A stretch of 64,000 nt of DNA from Lactobacillus iners DSM 13335 (GTDB lineage: Bacteria > Bacillota > Bacilli > Lactobacillales > Lactobacillaceae): the NCBI RefSeq assembly GCF_000160875.1, contig NZ_GG700805.1, positions 372,001 through 436,000 on the forward strand, given 5' to 3'. Below are positions 1-8,211 of the stretch, piece by piece (the first letter of the stretch is position 1; each line of letters opens with the position of its first letter). The translations under genes were made by a program, and so were the position numbers. The notes beneath the pieces are model-generated. The model was not told the DNA's origin. It did not search any database and saw only the letters and a list, made by a program, of their open reading frames with translations.

Positions 1-1
1 T

Positions 2-439
2 CGAGCTGTAGAATCAGCTTGTGGGGTGCAAGCTAGCATTGATGGACATTATACAAGTTTAAGTAAATGGCAAATAGAAGAAAATAAGTTGATTGGTTGT
101 TTGACGCTGCCATTAGCTATTGGTGTTGTTGGTGGTTCAATATCTGCTAGAAAAGATGTACAACAATCATTTTCTTTATTAGGTAAAGTTAACGCACAAC
201 AATTAGCAAATATAATTGCCAGCATCGGATTAGCAAATAATTTTGCAGCACTATATGCAATTACTAGTCAAGGCATTAATGCTGGACATATGAAATTGCA
301 GGCTAGAAATGTAGTTGCTCAACTAGAAGCAGACCATAATCAAAAAAAGCAGGTTTTAAATCAAATGATTGCTAATCAAAAGTTTACATTAACAGATGCC
401 AAACAAATTTTGGAGTTAATTAGAAAGCAGGATAATTGA
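2..439 (+). CDS. mvaA: HMG-CoA reductase, C-terminal part (gene cut by left edge)
   Basis: The frame is open from the first bases, so the start lies outside the window. About 145 codons remain. They carry DGHYTSLSKW, the LTLPLAIGVVGG stretch and GHMKLQARN, which match the C-terminal half of class II hydroxymethylglutaryl-CoA reductase; the His of GHM is the family's catalytic histidine. The enzyme makes mevalonate for isoprenoid synthesis in the cytosol. Its TGA overlaps the ATG of mvaS, so the two are translationally coupled. The identification rests on motif recognition and the mvaS neighbour. Confidence 0.93.
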   Translation, partial: RAVESACGVQASIDGHYTSLSKWQIEENKLIGCLTLPLAIGVVGGSISARKDVQQSFSLLGKVNAQQLANIIASIGLANNFAALYAITSQGINAGHMKLQARNVVAQLEADHNQKKQVLNQMIANQKFTLTDAKQILELIRKQDN

Positions 440-1602
440 TGAAAATTGGTATAGATAAGATCGGATTTTATACGCCTAATAAATATGTAGATATGGTAGA
501 TTTAGCTATGGCTCGTAATGTTGATCCTAATAAATATCTGAAAGGTATTGGTCAAGAAAAGATGTCTGTAGCAGATATTAGTCAAGATGCTGTATCTATG
601 GCTATAAACGCAACTAAGCAATATTTGCCTAAAATTGATATTGATAAGGTAGGGTTACTAATCGTAGGTACAGAAAGTAGTGTTGATGAATCTAAATCGG
701 CATCTTTATTTGTTAAATCGGCTTTAAAATTAAAGGCATCAGTGAGAACTTTTGAAATTAAAGAGGCATGTTTTGGCTTAACTGCAGCTATTTTCACCGC
801 TTATGATTATATTAGTACCCATGCTGATAAAACAGCTATAGTAATAGGTAGTGATATTGCAAGATATGGCTTAAATACAGCTGGTGAAGTGACACAAGGT
901 GCAGGTAGTATCAGTTTGTTAATCAAAAAAGATCCAGCTATGTTATCTATTAATCCGCAAACTAGTGCATATAGTAAAGATATCAATGATTTTTGGCGAC
1001 CAACAGGAAGTGCAACGGCTTTAGTTGATGGTAAATATTCAACTCAAGTTTATTTGGATTTTTTTGAATATACCTTTAAAAATTATCAAAAACAAAATCA
1101 TGTCGATATTAGCAATTTTAAGGCATTATTATACCATCTACCTTTTACTAAAATGGGTTTAAAAGCCAATAATTTAGCTATTGCTAATCTTGCTGAGAGG
1201 GATGCAAAGAAGTTAACCAATGAATTTAAAAATAGTATCGAATTAAGTAAGCAAGTCGGTAATATTTATACAGGTTCACTATATCTCGGGTTATTAAGTT
1301 TATTAGTACATGCTGAATTGAAATTGAATGACTTGATTGGTTTATTTTCCTACGGCTCGGGTGCTATGGCAGAATTTTTCACTTTCAATATTGAAGCTGG
1401 CTATCGTAATGAAATAATAGATCCTTACTTGATACTTAATAGAAGGAAAAGGTTGACAGTAGCTGAGTATGAAAAAATTTTTACTGAATCCCTTCAAGCA
1501 CCAATAGATGGTCAATCATTAGTTAGTGATGAGCAAGCAGGGATGTGGTATTTTGCTGGTACTAAAAATCATATTAGGCAATATTGTGAAAAAAGTCGTT
1601 GA
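439..1602 (+). CDS. mvaS: Hydroxymethylglutaryl-CoA synthase
   Basis: Condenses acetyl-CoA with acetoacetyl-CoA in the mevalonate pathway. The 387-residue length is normal for Gram-positive MvaS. The catalytic triad sits at the expected numbers: Glu79 in GTESSVDES, Cys111 in KEACFG and His233 in YHLPF. I chose the ATG at 439, which overlaps the mvaA stop (TGATG); a TTG at 436 is possible. The stop codon overlaps the -35 box of the next promoter, so the operon ends exactly where the tRNA-Gln unit begins. Confidence 0.97.
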   Translation: MKIGIDKIGFYTPNKYVDMVDLAMARNVDPNKYLKGIGQEKMSVADISQDAVSMAINATKQYLPKIDIDKVGLLIVGTESSVDESKSASLFVKSALKLKASVRTFEIKEACFGLTAAIFTAYDYISTHADKTAIVIGSDIARYGLNTAGEVTQGAGSISLLIKKDPAMLSINPQTSAYSKDINDFWRPTGSATALVDGKYSTQVYLDFFEYTFKNYQKQNHVDISNFKALLYHLPFTKMGLKANNLAIANLAERDAKKLTNEFKNSIELSKQVGNIYTGSLYLGLLSLLVHAELKLNDLIGLFSYGSGAMAEFFTFNIEAGYRNEIIDPYLILNRRKRLTVAEYEKIFTESLQAPIDGQSLVSDEQAGMWYFAGTKNHIRQYCEKSR

Positions 1603-1626
1603 CATTTTTTGAAAGTTATATATAAT
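1599..1626 (+). promoter_or_regulatory. Promoter of tRNA-Gln 1
   Basis: TTGACA at 1599-1604 and TATAAT at 1621-1626 with a 16-bp spacer, a perfect sigma-A consensus pair. The -35 box overlaps the stop codon of mvaS. The tRNA starts 33 bp past the -10 box. Confidence 0.85.
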
Positions 1627-1658
1627 AGTCTATGTCAGTTGTAATTGACGTAGATTAT

Positions 1659-1730
1659 TGGGTTATAGCCAAGTGGTAAGGCAACGGTTTTTGGTGCCGT
1701 CATGCGCTGGTTCGAATCCAGCTAACCCAA
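1659..1730 (+). tRNA. tRNA-Gln (TTG), copy 1
   Basis: The acceptor arms TGGGTTA (1659-1665) and TAACCCA (1723-1729) pair perfectly. The anticodon loop TTTTGGT gives anticodon TTG, and the T loop TTCGAAT is canonical. CCA is not encoded. It is identical to the copy at 2950 except for one base in the variable loop. Confidence 0.96.
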
Positions 1731-1736
1731 CCTGTT

Positions 1737-1767
1737 AAAGAGTAGGTATTAATCCTACTCTTTTTTT
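1737..1767 (+). terminator. Terminator of tRNA-Gln 1
   Basis: AAAGAGTAGG pairs with CCTACTCTTT around a 7-nt loop, followed by a run of T. Confidence 0.85.
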
Positions 1768-1840
1768 GTTTTTCTTATATATGTCCGCTAGACTGATTTG
1801 TTATAATTATTTTTATATTTATAAGTAAGAAGGTTTGTTT

Positions 1841-2749
1841 ATGAGAAAAGTAGGAATTATCGGGTTAGGTCATGTAGGTGCTACAGTAGCTTATACTTTA
1901 TTTACGCATGGTGTCGTAGATACAATGGTTTTGATTGATGCAAATGAAGGAAAAGCAGTTGCAGAATATAATGATTTAAGAGATACATTAGCTCGTAATG
2001 ATTATCATGTTAATGTCTATATGCAAGATTGGAGTCAATTAGCTGATGCTGATATAATCATCACATCATTTGGTAAAATTTCTGCAGTTATCGAAAATGG
2101 TGACCGTTTTGGCGAGTTTGGAATAAATAGCAAGAATGCCAAAGAAATAGGTGAAAAAATTAAAGCGACAGGTTTTAAAGGAATCATTATTAATATTTCT
2201 AATCCGTGTGATGCTATTACTACTCTATTACAAGAAACAATAGGATTACCTCACAACAAAATATTTGGAACTGGTACTTTTTTAGATACAGCTAGAATGC
2301 AACGAATTGTTGCTGAGGAATTAGGACAAGATCCGAGAAATGTACAAGGCTTTGTTTTAGGTGAACATGGCTCATCACAATTTTCTGCTTGGTCAACTGT
2401 TAGTGTTAATGGTAAATCTGTATTAGAGATATTTGATGACCAAAAATTAGCTCAAATGAGTGCTCAATCAAATAAAAATTCATTTATCGTTGCTCGTGGT
2501 AAAGGATATACTAGCTATGCAATTGCTACTTGTGCTGTGAAACTAGTTTTAGCAATTTTTAGTGATGCACATCTTTTTGCACCTGTATCTGTTTATTTAG
2601 AAGAGTTTGGAACATATATTGGATATCCAGCAATAGTTGGCAAAAATGGAATTGAGCGTGTTGTTAAATTGAAATTGACAGATAATGAATATGCTCAGTT
2701 GGCAAAATCTGCAGATATTATTAAGGAACACATAGATCAAATCAAATAA
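1841..2749 (+). CDS. L-2-hydroxyisocaproate dehydrogenase (lactate/malate dehydrogenase family)
   Basis: NAD-dependent reduction of 2-oxo acids to L-2-hydroxy acids. The protein has 302 residues. It has a Rossmann motif GLGHVG (8-13), the substrate-binding Arg in LDTARMQR (about 152) and the catalytic His in GEHGSSQ (176). The overall pattern, notably GTGTFLDTARMQR and GKGYTSYAIAT, fits the L-HicDH branch better than L-LDH. The ATG at 1841 has AAGAAGG seven bases upstream. It stands alone between two terminators. Exact substrate preference cannot be read from sequence. Confidence 0.88.
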   Translation: MRKVGIIGLGHVGATVAYTLFTHGVVDTMVLIDANEGKAVAEYNDLRDTLARNDYHVNVYMQDWSQLADADIIITSFGKISAVIENGDRFGEFGINSKNAKEIGEKIKATGFKGIIINISNPCDAITTLLQETIGLPHNKIFGTGTFLDTARMQRIVAEELGQDPRNVQGFVLGEHGSSQFSAWSTVSVNGKSVLEIFDDQKLAQMSAQSNKNSFIVARGKGYTSYAIATCAVKLVLAIFSDAHLFAPVSVYLEEFGTYIGYPAIVGKNGIERVVKLKLTDNEYAQLAKSADIIKEHIDQIK

Positions 2750-2758
2750 TTTTTAAGA

Positions 2759-2782
2759 CGATAGATATTTCTATCGTTTTTT
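2759..2782 (+). terminator. Terminator of the hydroxyacid dehydrogenase gene
   Basis: CGATAGA and TCTATCG form a 7-bp stem with a 4-nt loop and a T6 tail, ten bases after the stop codon. Confidence 0.82.
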
Positions 2783-2815
2783 ATATAAAAAATTAGCTAA
2801 AATATCCAAAAATGC

Positions 2816-2844
2816 TTGCAATTTAGTATATTTTTGATTATCAT
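2816..2844 (+). promoter_or_regulatory. Promoter of the tRNA-Tyr/tRNA-Gln unit
   Basis: TTGCAA (2816-2821), 17-bp spacer, TATCAT (2839-2844), 16 bp ahead of tRNA-Tyr. Good spacing but imperfect hexamers. Confidence 0.6.
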
Positions 2845-2860
2845 AATTAAGTAACGTTTT

Positions 2861-2942
2861 GGAGGAGTAGCGAAGTGGCTAAACGCGCCGGTCTGTAAAA
2901 CCGTTCTCTCTGAGTTCAGTGGTTCGAATCCACTCTCCTCCA
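2861..2942 (+). tRNA. tRNA-Tyr (GTA)
   Basis: Acceptor arms GGAGGAG and CTCCTCC pair. The anticodon loop CTGTAAA gives GTA, and the long variable arm is expected for tRNA-Tyr. The T loop is TTCGAAT. Eight bases separate it from the next tRNA, so both are likely cut from one transcript. Confidence 0.96.
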
Positions 2943-2949
2943 TTGTTAT

Positions 2950-3021
2950 TGGGTTATAGCCAAGTGGTAAGGCAACGGTTTTTGGTGCCGTCATGTGCTG
3001 GTTCGAATCCAGCTAACCCAA
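2950..3021 (+). tRNA. tRNA-Gln (TTG), copy 2
   Basis: Same sequence as the copy at 1659 except a C-to-T change in the variable loop; anticodon TTG. The acceptor stem is intact. The downstream terminator at 3052 serves both tRNAs. Confidence 0.96.
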
Positions 3022-3051
3022 TTGTTCGTTAGAACACCCAACCCTTAATGG

Positions 3052-3083
3052 AGAGAGGTCATCCTTGGATGACCTCTCTTTAT
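3052..3083 (+). terminator. Terminator of the tRNA pair
   Basis: AGAGAGGTCATCC pairs perfectly with GGATGACCTCTCT (13 bp) over a 2-nt gap, then TTATT. The T run is short but the stem is very strong. Confidence 0.8.
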
Positions 3084-3152
3084 TCTATATAATCAATAAT
3101 ATGGTGCTACTATGGGCTTTAGGTTAAAATTACATTTAAGAGGTACTATATA

Positions 3153-3854
3153 ATGCAAGAACCTGTTTATATTAAAATACATAATCAACTAAAGAAAGAC
3201 ATCGAAAATAAAAAATATGCAGTTGGTGCAAGGATTCCAGCTGAGCGAAAATTAGCTTTAGAATTTAATGTTTCACGTATGACTTTGAGACAGGCTATTA
3301 AAACATTGGAAGATGAGGGCATTTTAGAGCGTCGGTTAGGCAGTGGGACATATGTTGCTAGTCAAAAGGTAAAAGAAAAGATGATGGGCATAATGTCATT
3401 CACAGATATTACCAAATTGAATCATCAGACGGCTTCTACTCGGTTGATTTCCTATCGTGTCACTCAACCATCATTGACTGAAAGAGAAAAGTTAGATTTA
3501 AATTCTATTGATGAAGTTTTACGAATGGAACGTGTAAGATCTGCTGATAATATTCCAATTTGCTATGAAGTAGCGACAATTCCATATACTTTAGTCAAAA
3601 ATTTTTCTAAAGCAGAGTTATCTGCCGGATTGTATCAGACTTTAATTGAAAAAGGTGGCTATCAAATAGGTAAGGTAGTAGAAAATATTGGTGCTACTAT
3701 TGCTACTGAGATGGATGCTCGACTTTTATCAGTCAATAAGGGTGAGGCATTGGTTACTAGGCGTCAAGTTACTTTTTTACAAAATAAAATGCCTTTTGAA
3801 TACGTTCGAGCTTTCTATGTGGCAGATAGATTTGAATTTACTTTTGAAAAATGA
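3153..3854 (+). CDS. GntR-family transcriptional regulator with UTRA domain (HutC subfamily)
   Basis: 233 residues. Residues 1-70 form the winged helix of the GntR family (PAERKLALEFNVSRMTLRQAI). Residues 80-230 fit the UTRA ligand-sensing domain, ending in a RRQVTFLQNKMPFEYVRAFY-type strand. These proteins repress sugar or amino-sugar genes and release DNA on binding a phosphorylated effector. RBS AAGAGG lies upstream. No target operon is adjacent, so its regulon and ligand are unknown. Confidence 0.9.
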   Translation: MQEPVYIKIHNQLKKDIENKKYAVGARIPAERKLALEFNVSRMTLRQAIKTLEDEGILERRLGSGTYVASQKVKEKMMGIMSFTDITKLNHQTASTRLISYRVTQPSLTEREKLDLNSIDEVLRMERVRSADNIPICYEVATIPYTLVKNFSKAELSAGLYQTLIEKGGYQIGKVVENIGATIATEMDARLLSVNKGEALVTRRQVTFLQNKMPFEYVRAFYVADRFEFTFEK

Positions 3855-3902
3855 TATGAACAGAAAATTTAGAATATATGATTAATTTCATAATTATTTT
3901 GA

Positions 3903-3946
3903 CCATAATAAAAGCCCCAAAATTTTGGAGCTTTTATCTTATAGTT
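3903..3946. terminator. Bidirectional terminator inside a 44-bp direct repeat (copy A)
   Basis: AAAAGCCCCAAAA and TTTTGGAGCTTTT form the hairpin between convergent gntR and the MFS gene. The surrounding 44 bp recur at 6488-6531 in the same orientation with 41 of 44 positions equal by eye. The two copies bracket the MFS-rgg block. Confidence 0.85.
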
Positions 3947-3953
3947 GAATAGC

Positions 3954-5207
3954 TTAGCTAATTTCTACATTATTCATTTTATCTTTTGCATTTAGTTTGA
4001 TTGATACAATGAAACTAATACATTCAATTACTAAAAGAACCAATAGTGAATATTTAACGTTAGTTAAACCAGAAATAGTTGTCAAGAACATAGTCATTGC
4101 TGGGGCAGTAGCCATGATGATTGTATTGAGTAAGCCCATACTTGAAGCTAAGATTGTTTGGTCGATAGTAGTGACTAACCATTGTTGCATTTTAAGTGAA
4201 GCAGTACTTGCGATTGCAGCTAATAATAAGTAAAATGGCAAGATTGCATAAATATTAGTTAAAAATGCTGCAATAGTAGTAGCGATGCTTAAAACAATAG
4301 CGATCATAACTATAATAAAAACTGATTGTTTTTTGAATAATTGTGGTCCAAAAGCACTTCCCAAGATCGATCCCACACTTATTACTACTCCGATTACCGC
4401 AAGAGTAAAACTATAATTAGAGATTAACATAGTGGAACGATGTCCAGCCATAATTATTGGTAATAGTGACCCCATTGCAGATAATGCACCATTAAGTAGT
4501 GCAATGACTAAAACGGTAGATAATAAACCAGACGCCTTTTTTATTTGTATATATGAAGATTTCATTGTTGCAAAAAAATTCTGATCATTTACTTCGGTTG
4601 ATGCAAGCGGTGTATTTTCCTTGGTATGACGAAGTCCAACACTCAAATATAAAAGTCCAGCAGCTAAAAATGTAAATGCATTAATAAAAGCTAAATTTGA
4701 ATAAGATAAGAAGAGCAGTAATCCTGATCCTACAAATTGGGCAGTAGTACTAAAAACCTCATCCAGACCATTTGTAAATCCTTCAGCTTCGGCAAATTTT
4801 TCTTTATCAACTAGTTCTACAATTATTGGAGCACACAATCCTGCTGAATAAGTACCAACTATATCAGAAATAAAGTTAATAACGATTATAATCAGTACTA
4901 GATTCCATTGTGAAATATGAGTAATAAATAAAAATCCTACTAAGCCGTAAAGGAAAAATCTAATGATAGCCATCCAAAAAATATTTTTTAATTTATTGCG
5001 TGTTTTATCAGCTAAATATCCACCAAATATATCTAATAATCTTGGTATTGATTCTGAGATAGCAATTAACGATAAAGCTAAAGAATAGTTTTTCAATTTA
5101 CTTGCATAGGTCAAAAATGCTAAATAAAAAAGAATATCACCAGCAGTAGATAAAAAACTAGCAATAGAAAATCTTCTATAATATTTATTTTTTAAAAACA
5201 CGTCCAT
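3954..5207 (-). CDS. MFS transporter
   Basis: A 417-residue, highly hydrophobic protein with about 12 predicted membrane segments. The loop GGYLADKTRNK after the second segment corresponds to MFS motif A. The family includes drug and metabolite exporters; the substrate cannot be told. It is divergent from the Rgg-type regulator at 5314, which is therefore its likely regulator. An RBS (AAAGAGG on the minus strand) precedes the ATG. Both genes lie between copies of a 44-bp repeat, which suggests they arrived or moved together. Confidence 0.87.
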   Translation of the reverse strand: MDVFLKNKYYRRFSIASFLSTAGDILFYLAFLTYASKLKNYSLALSLIAISESIPRLLDIFGGYLADKTRNKLKNIFWMAIIRFFLYGLVGFLFITHISQWNLVLIIIVINFISDIVGTYSAGLCAPIIVELVDKEKFAEAEGFTNGLDEVFSTTAQFVGSGLLLFLSYSNLAFINAFTFLAAGLLYLSVGLRHTKENTPLASTEVNDQNFFATMKSSYIQIKKASGLLSTVLVIALLNGALSAMGSLLPIIMAGHRSTMLISNYSFTLAVIGVVISVGSILGSAFGPQLFKKQSVFIIVMIAIVLSIATTIAAFLTNIYAILPFYLLLAAIASTASLKMQQWLVTTIDQTILASSMGLLNTIIMATAPAMTMFLTTISGLTNVKYSLLVLLVIECISFIVSIKLNAKDKMNNVEIS

Positions 5208-5276
5208 AATTTTTAAACCTCTTTTTATAAATTTAATGTTGACTTTATTTTAGCAAAAAATTAGAATGAGTTTTAA

Positions 5277-5292
5277 AAATAGTCGTATTTGA
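5277..5292 (+). repeat. 16-bp repeat AAATAGTCGTATTTGA upstream of rgg
   Basis: Identical to the left arm of the hairpin at 6309-6324 and inverted in its right arm (6334-6349). It lies 21 bp upstream of the rgg ATG. It could be a regulator site or a footprint of a duplication. Confidence 0.7.
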
Positions 5293-5313
5293 ATTTTAGT
5301 AGAGGCTATATTT

Positions 5314-6174
5314 ATGACAATTGGTGAATTATTAAAAAAATATCGTGTTAGTCAAGGAAAAAAACAGGCCGAATTTACGAAGCGTGGTTTAATTGTTAGT
5401 CAATCTTACTATTCAAAGGTCGAAAAAAATATTAATCGAATTACAGCAGATAGTTTAATTGAATTGCTTAATTATAATAATATTCCATTATGGAAATTTT
5501 TTAGTCAACTAAATTCGACTGATGAGCTTAAATATCAGCAGATAAAGGATTTTAATAATACGATGGTTGAAGCTTATTATGAAAATAATATTGAGGAAGT
5601 TAAGCATTTAAAACCTTTATTAGAAGCTAGTAATTTGTCAATAAAAGATAAAGAAGAAGAGCAGCTTATTATAGATGCATGGATAGAAGCTATGAAACCT
5701 TCTAGTGAAGCTCCAAACTTAAAATTAAGAAACAAGATCAAAGAAAAAATATTTAATATATACGATTTCAATGATACAAATGTGGCATTATTTTGTAATT
5801 TTATGCAATTCTATGAACTTGATAGCAATATACTAATTTCCAAGAAAATTATAGAGAGGTATATTAATACAAAAAATACTAAAATGCAAGTAGTTTTGCT
5901 GGCTATAATAACAAATATATTAAATTTTGCACTTAATGACAATAAATACCAAAGTATAGATTATTTCATGGAAAATGGAGAAAAAATAAAAAATAAACCA
6001 GAATTATTATTTTATAAGTCAGCATTCTGTTTTTTTGAAAATATAATTTTTTATCGTCGTACAAATGATATTAAGTATTACGAAAAATGTATAAAAATTA
6101 AAGATTTTTTAGTGGGTGTTGGTATAACAGAATATGGTAAATTGCTCAATAAATTTCTTGTTAAATATAAATAG
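5314..6174 (+). CDS. Rgg/GadR/MutR-family transcriptional regulator
   Basis: 286 residues, the usual Rgg length. The N-terminal XRE helix-turn-helix covers about residues 5-65 (GELLKKYRVSQGKKQAEF, VSQSYYSKVEKN). The rest is helical and Lys/Asn rich, like the Rgg C-terminal repeat domain that binds peptides or ligands. It is divergent from the MFS gene at 5207 and probably controls it and itself. I found no SHP-like peptide gene beside it. A hairpin terminator with matching 16-bp repeat follows at 6309. Confidence 0.85.
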   Translation: MTIGELLKKYRVSQGKKQAEFTKRGLIVSQSYYSKVEKNINRITADSLIELLNYNNIPLWKFFSQLNSTDELKYQQIKDFNNTMVEAYYENNIEEVKHLKPLLEASNLSIKDKEEEQLIIDAWIEAMKPSSEAPNLKLRNKIKEKIFNIYDFNDTNVALFCNFMQFYELDSNILISKKIIERYINTKNTKMQVVLLAIITNILNFALNDNKYQSIDYFMENGEKIKNKPELLFYKSAFCFFENIIFYRRTNDIKYYEKCIKIKDFLVGVGITEYGKLLNKFLVKYK

Positions 6175-6308
6175 TTAGATTGTATAAAAAATATTTTCTT
6201 TGAATTATCTTAGTACTTTTAACGAATATATTTAATTGATTCTATTAGCATTATAAATAAGCATGATAATTTTTATTTTTCAAAGATACAAATTGTTAAG
6301 TCAAAGTT

Positions 6309-6355
6309 AAATAGTCGTATTTGAACATTAAAATCAAATACGACTATTTTTATTT
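6309..6355 (+). terminator. Hairpin terminator after rgg, built from the 16-bp repeat
   Basis: AAATAGTCGTATTTGA (6309-6324) and its exact complement (6334-6349) with a 9-nt loop, then a T-rich tail. A third copy of the arm sits upstream of rgg at 5277. The rest of 6175-6487 holds no convincing gene. Confidence 0.8.
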
Positions 6356-6487
6356 TTAATAATATTAATGTCATATTATTAAACTGTTAAGATGTTAAAC
6401 ACAGAGGCTTTAGGATTGAAAATGGATGACGATAGTGGAATTAAGGTACCAGTTTTTATAAATTACAAGTTTAATATTTATTTTTGC

Positions 6488-6531
6488 CCATAACAAAAGC
6501 CCCAAAATTTTGGGGCTTATATCTTATAGTT
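6488..6531 (-). terminator. Terminator of tagD inside the 44-bp direct repeat (copy B)
   Basis: AAGCCCC / GGGGCTT around AAAATTTT, self-complementary. Near-identical to the repeat at 3903-3946. It lies just beyond the tagD stop on the minus strand. Confidence 0.82.
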
Positions 6532-6537
6532 TATTTT

Positions 6538-6927
6538 TTAATTATGTAGGTCATGTTTAATTTTAGTTGTAGAAATCCCTGGTGTGCGAGGTAAATAAAC
6601 TACATTACAATATTCCTTGAGAAAATCGAATTTACCTTTCCAATCATCACCCATTACAAAGGTATCAATGTTATATTTTTGAACATCAGTAATCTTTTGG
6701 TTCCAGTCATTTTCTGGGATTACTTCATCAACATATTTGATAGCTTCAAGAATATATTTTCTTTCATTGTAGCTGTTATATGCTTCTTTGTGTTTTTTTA
6801 ATTCATTAAATTCATCTGTAGATAAGGCGACGATTAAATAATCGCCCAATTCCTTCGCTCTTTTTAGTAAGCGAACATGACCATAATGCAAGAGGTCAAA
6901 TGTACCATATGTGATTACTTTTTTCAT
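6538..6927 (-). CDS. tagD: Glycerol-3-phosphate cytidylyltransferase
   Basis: Makes CDP-glycerol from CTP and glycerol 3-phosphate, the activated precursor of poly(glycerol phosphate) teichoic acid. At 129 residues it has the normal TagD length. The nucleotidyl-transferase motifs are clear: HYGH at 14-17 and RTPGISTTKIK near residue 113. It is divergent from the CDP-glycerol-using transferase at 7064, which fits its role. RBS AAGGAGA on the minus strand precedes the ATG. Confidence 0.96.
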   Translation of the reverse strand: MKKVITYGTFDLLHYGHVRLLKRAKELGDYLIVALSTDEFNELKKHKEAYNSYNERKYILEAIKYVDEVIPENDWNQKITDVQKYNIDTFVMGDDWKGKFDFLKEYCNVVYLPRTPGISTTKIKHDLHN

Positions 6928-7063
6928 AAAATATCTCCTTATATGTTATATTTTAGCAAAAAAAGCAGGTTATACATTAAATTTTTGCTTTTTTTAACAA
7001 CTTAAATAGTTAGTTTTGTTAAAATAGATAGCAGTTAATAAGTATAACTGGCTGGAGGTATTC

Positions 7064-8197
7064 ATGAAAGCATATTTATTTAGAATATATTTTAAATTGA
7101 TTATGTTCTTATTGAAATTTGTTGGCACTGATAATAATTTATATGTTATTTTGAATGAAGCAGGTCGTTCTGGCTCCAATGGATTTATATTTTATAGATA
7201 TTTAAAGAAATATCATCCAGAAGTAGATGTTGTTTTAGTAGAACCTTGGCCTTCAGCTCATCTTACTTTCAAAACATGGTTAAAAATTGGTCGAGCTAAG
7301 CATATTTTTACAACACATCAACCATTTAAAATTAAATCTAAGCAAGTTCTATCTTGCTTTTGGCATGGTATACCTTTGAAAAAGATGGCTTTGATGTCTA
7401 ATAATACATCATATAAAAGTGATTGTCGGAACATTAAAAGTTGGCAAAAGGCTGATTATATTAGTTCAAGTTCTTCTTTATATGAAACCTTGATGACTTC
7501 TTGTATATCAGTTAAAGCTTCGAAATATGTTAGAACTGGCTTTCCTAGAATTGATGCTTTATATAATCCTGAGGTTACAAAAGCTGACATATTAAAGCAA
7601 TATTTTAATGTGACGGATGTTACTGCCAAGATTGGTGTTTATATGCCTACTTTTCGATATGAATTGGAAGATGATTCAATTATGGATAAAATTAGTCGAG
7701 GTAATTTTTTTGCCTTTGATTATTTTGACTTGTCTAAATTAGAACAGGTATTGCAAAAGAAAAATAAGTACTTAATTGTAAAATTGCATCCATATGAGAT
7801 GAAAAAAATAGATGAAAAATGTAAGAAGTATGATCATATTTATTTTTTGAAAGATATCGATTTATTTAAATTCAATTATGATATGTATGATTTACTAGGA
7901 AATACTGATTTTTTGATTACCGATTTCTCTTCAGTTTATTTTGACTATTTGCATTTGGATAAGCCAATCTATTTTGTAACTAATTTTTTGAAAGAGTATG
8001 AGAAAACTAGGGGGTTGTTGATGGGACCTTATGCCGATATTGTTCCTGGTGCCAAAATTAATACTTTTGTAGAATTGTTAGATATTTTAGAAAATGATAC
8101 TGATACTTTTGCTCATGCAAGACGCCAATGGTTAAATATGACTTATGAGATAGACTTTCAACAAAATTGTAAGAGATGCTTTGATGCATTGAAGTAA
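7064..8197 (+). CDS. CDP-glycerol glycerophosphotransferase (TagB/TagF family)
   Basis: 377 residues. The family signature is visible: CFWHGIPLKKM, YMPTFR, KLHPYE and TDFSSVYFDYLHLDKPIYF near the C-terminus, with the conserved His residues of the Glyphos_transf domain. It transfers glycerol phosphate from CDP-glycerol to a lipid-linked acceptor or growing teichoic chain at the inner membrane face. The length is closer to a primase-like TagB than a long TagF polymerase. RBS CTGGAGG lies upstream. It begins a run of five surface-polymer genes. Confidence 0.9.
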   Translation: MKAYLFRIYFKLIMFLLKFVGTDNNLYVILNEAGRSGSNGFIFYRYLKKYHPEVDVVLVEPWPSAHLTFKTWLKIGRAKHIFTTHQPFKIKSKQVLSCFWHGIPLKKMALMSNNTSYKSDCRNIKSWQKADYISSSSSLYETLMTSCISVKASKYVRTGFPRIDALYNPEVTKADILKQYFNVTDVTAKIGVYMPTFRYELEDDSIMDKISRGNFFAFDYFDLSKLEQVLQKKNKYLIVKLHPYEMKKIDEKCKKYDHIYFLKDIDLFKFNYDMYDLLGNTDFLITDFSSVYFDYLHLDKPIYFVTNFLKEYEKTRGLLMGPYADIVPGAKINTFVELLDILENDTDTFAHARRQWLNMTYEIDFQQNCKRCFDALK

Positions 8198-8211
8198 AAA
8201 GGTGGATATTT

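Noticed and set aside
2797..2994. Minus-strand ORF across the tRNA-Tyr/tRNA-Gln region
   Set aside because: Antisense of tRNA genes; this type of false ORF is common.
6422..6493. 23-codon ORF (starts MDDDSGIKV) near the rgg gene, as a possible SHP-like peptide
   Set aside because: No hydrophobic core and no C-terminal SHP pattern; a purine-rich stretch (AGAGG) lies too far upstream to be a good RBS. Probably chance.
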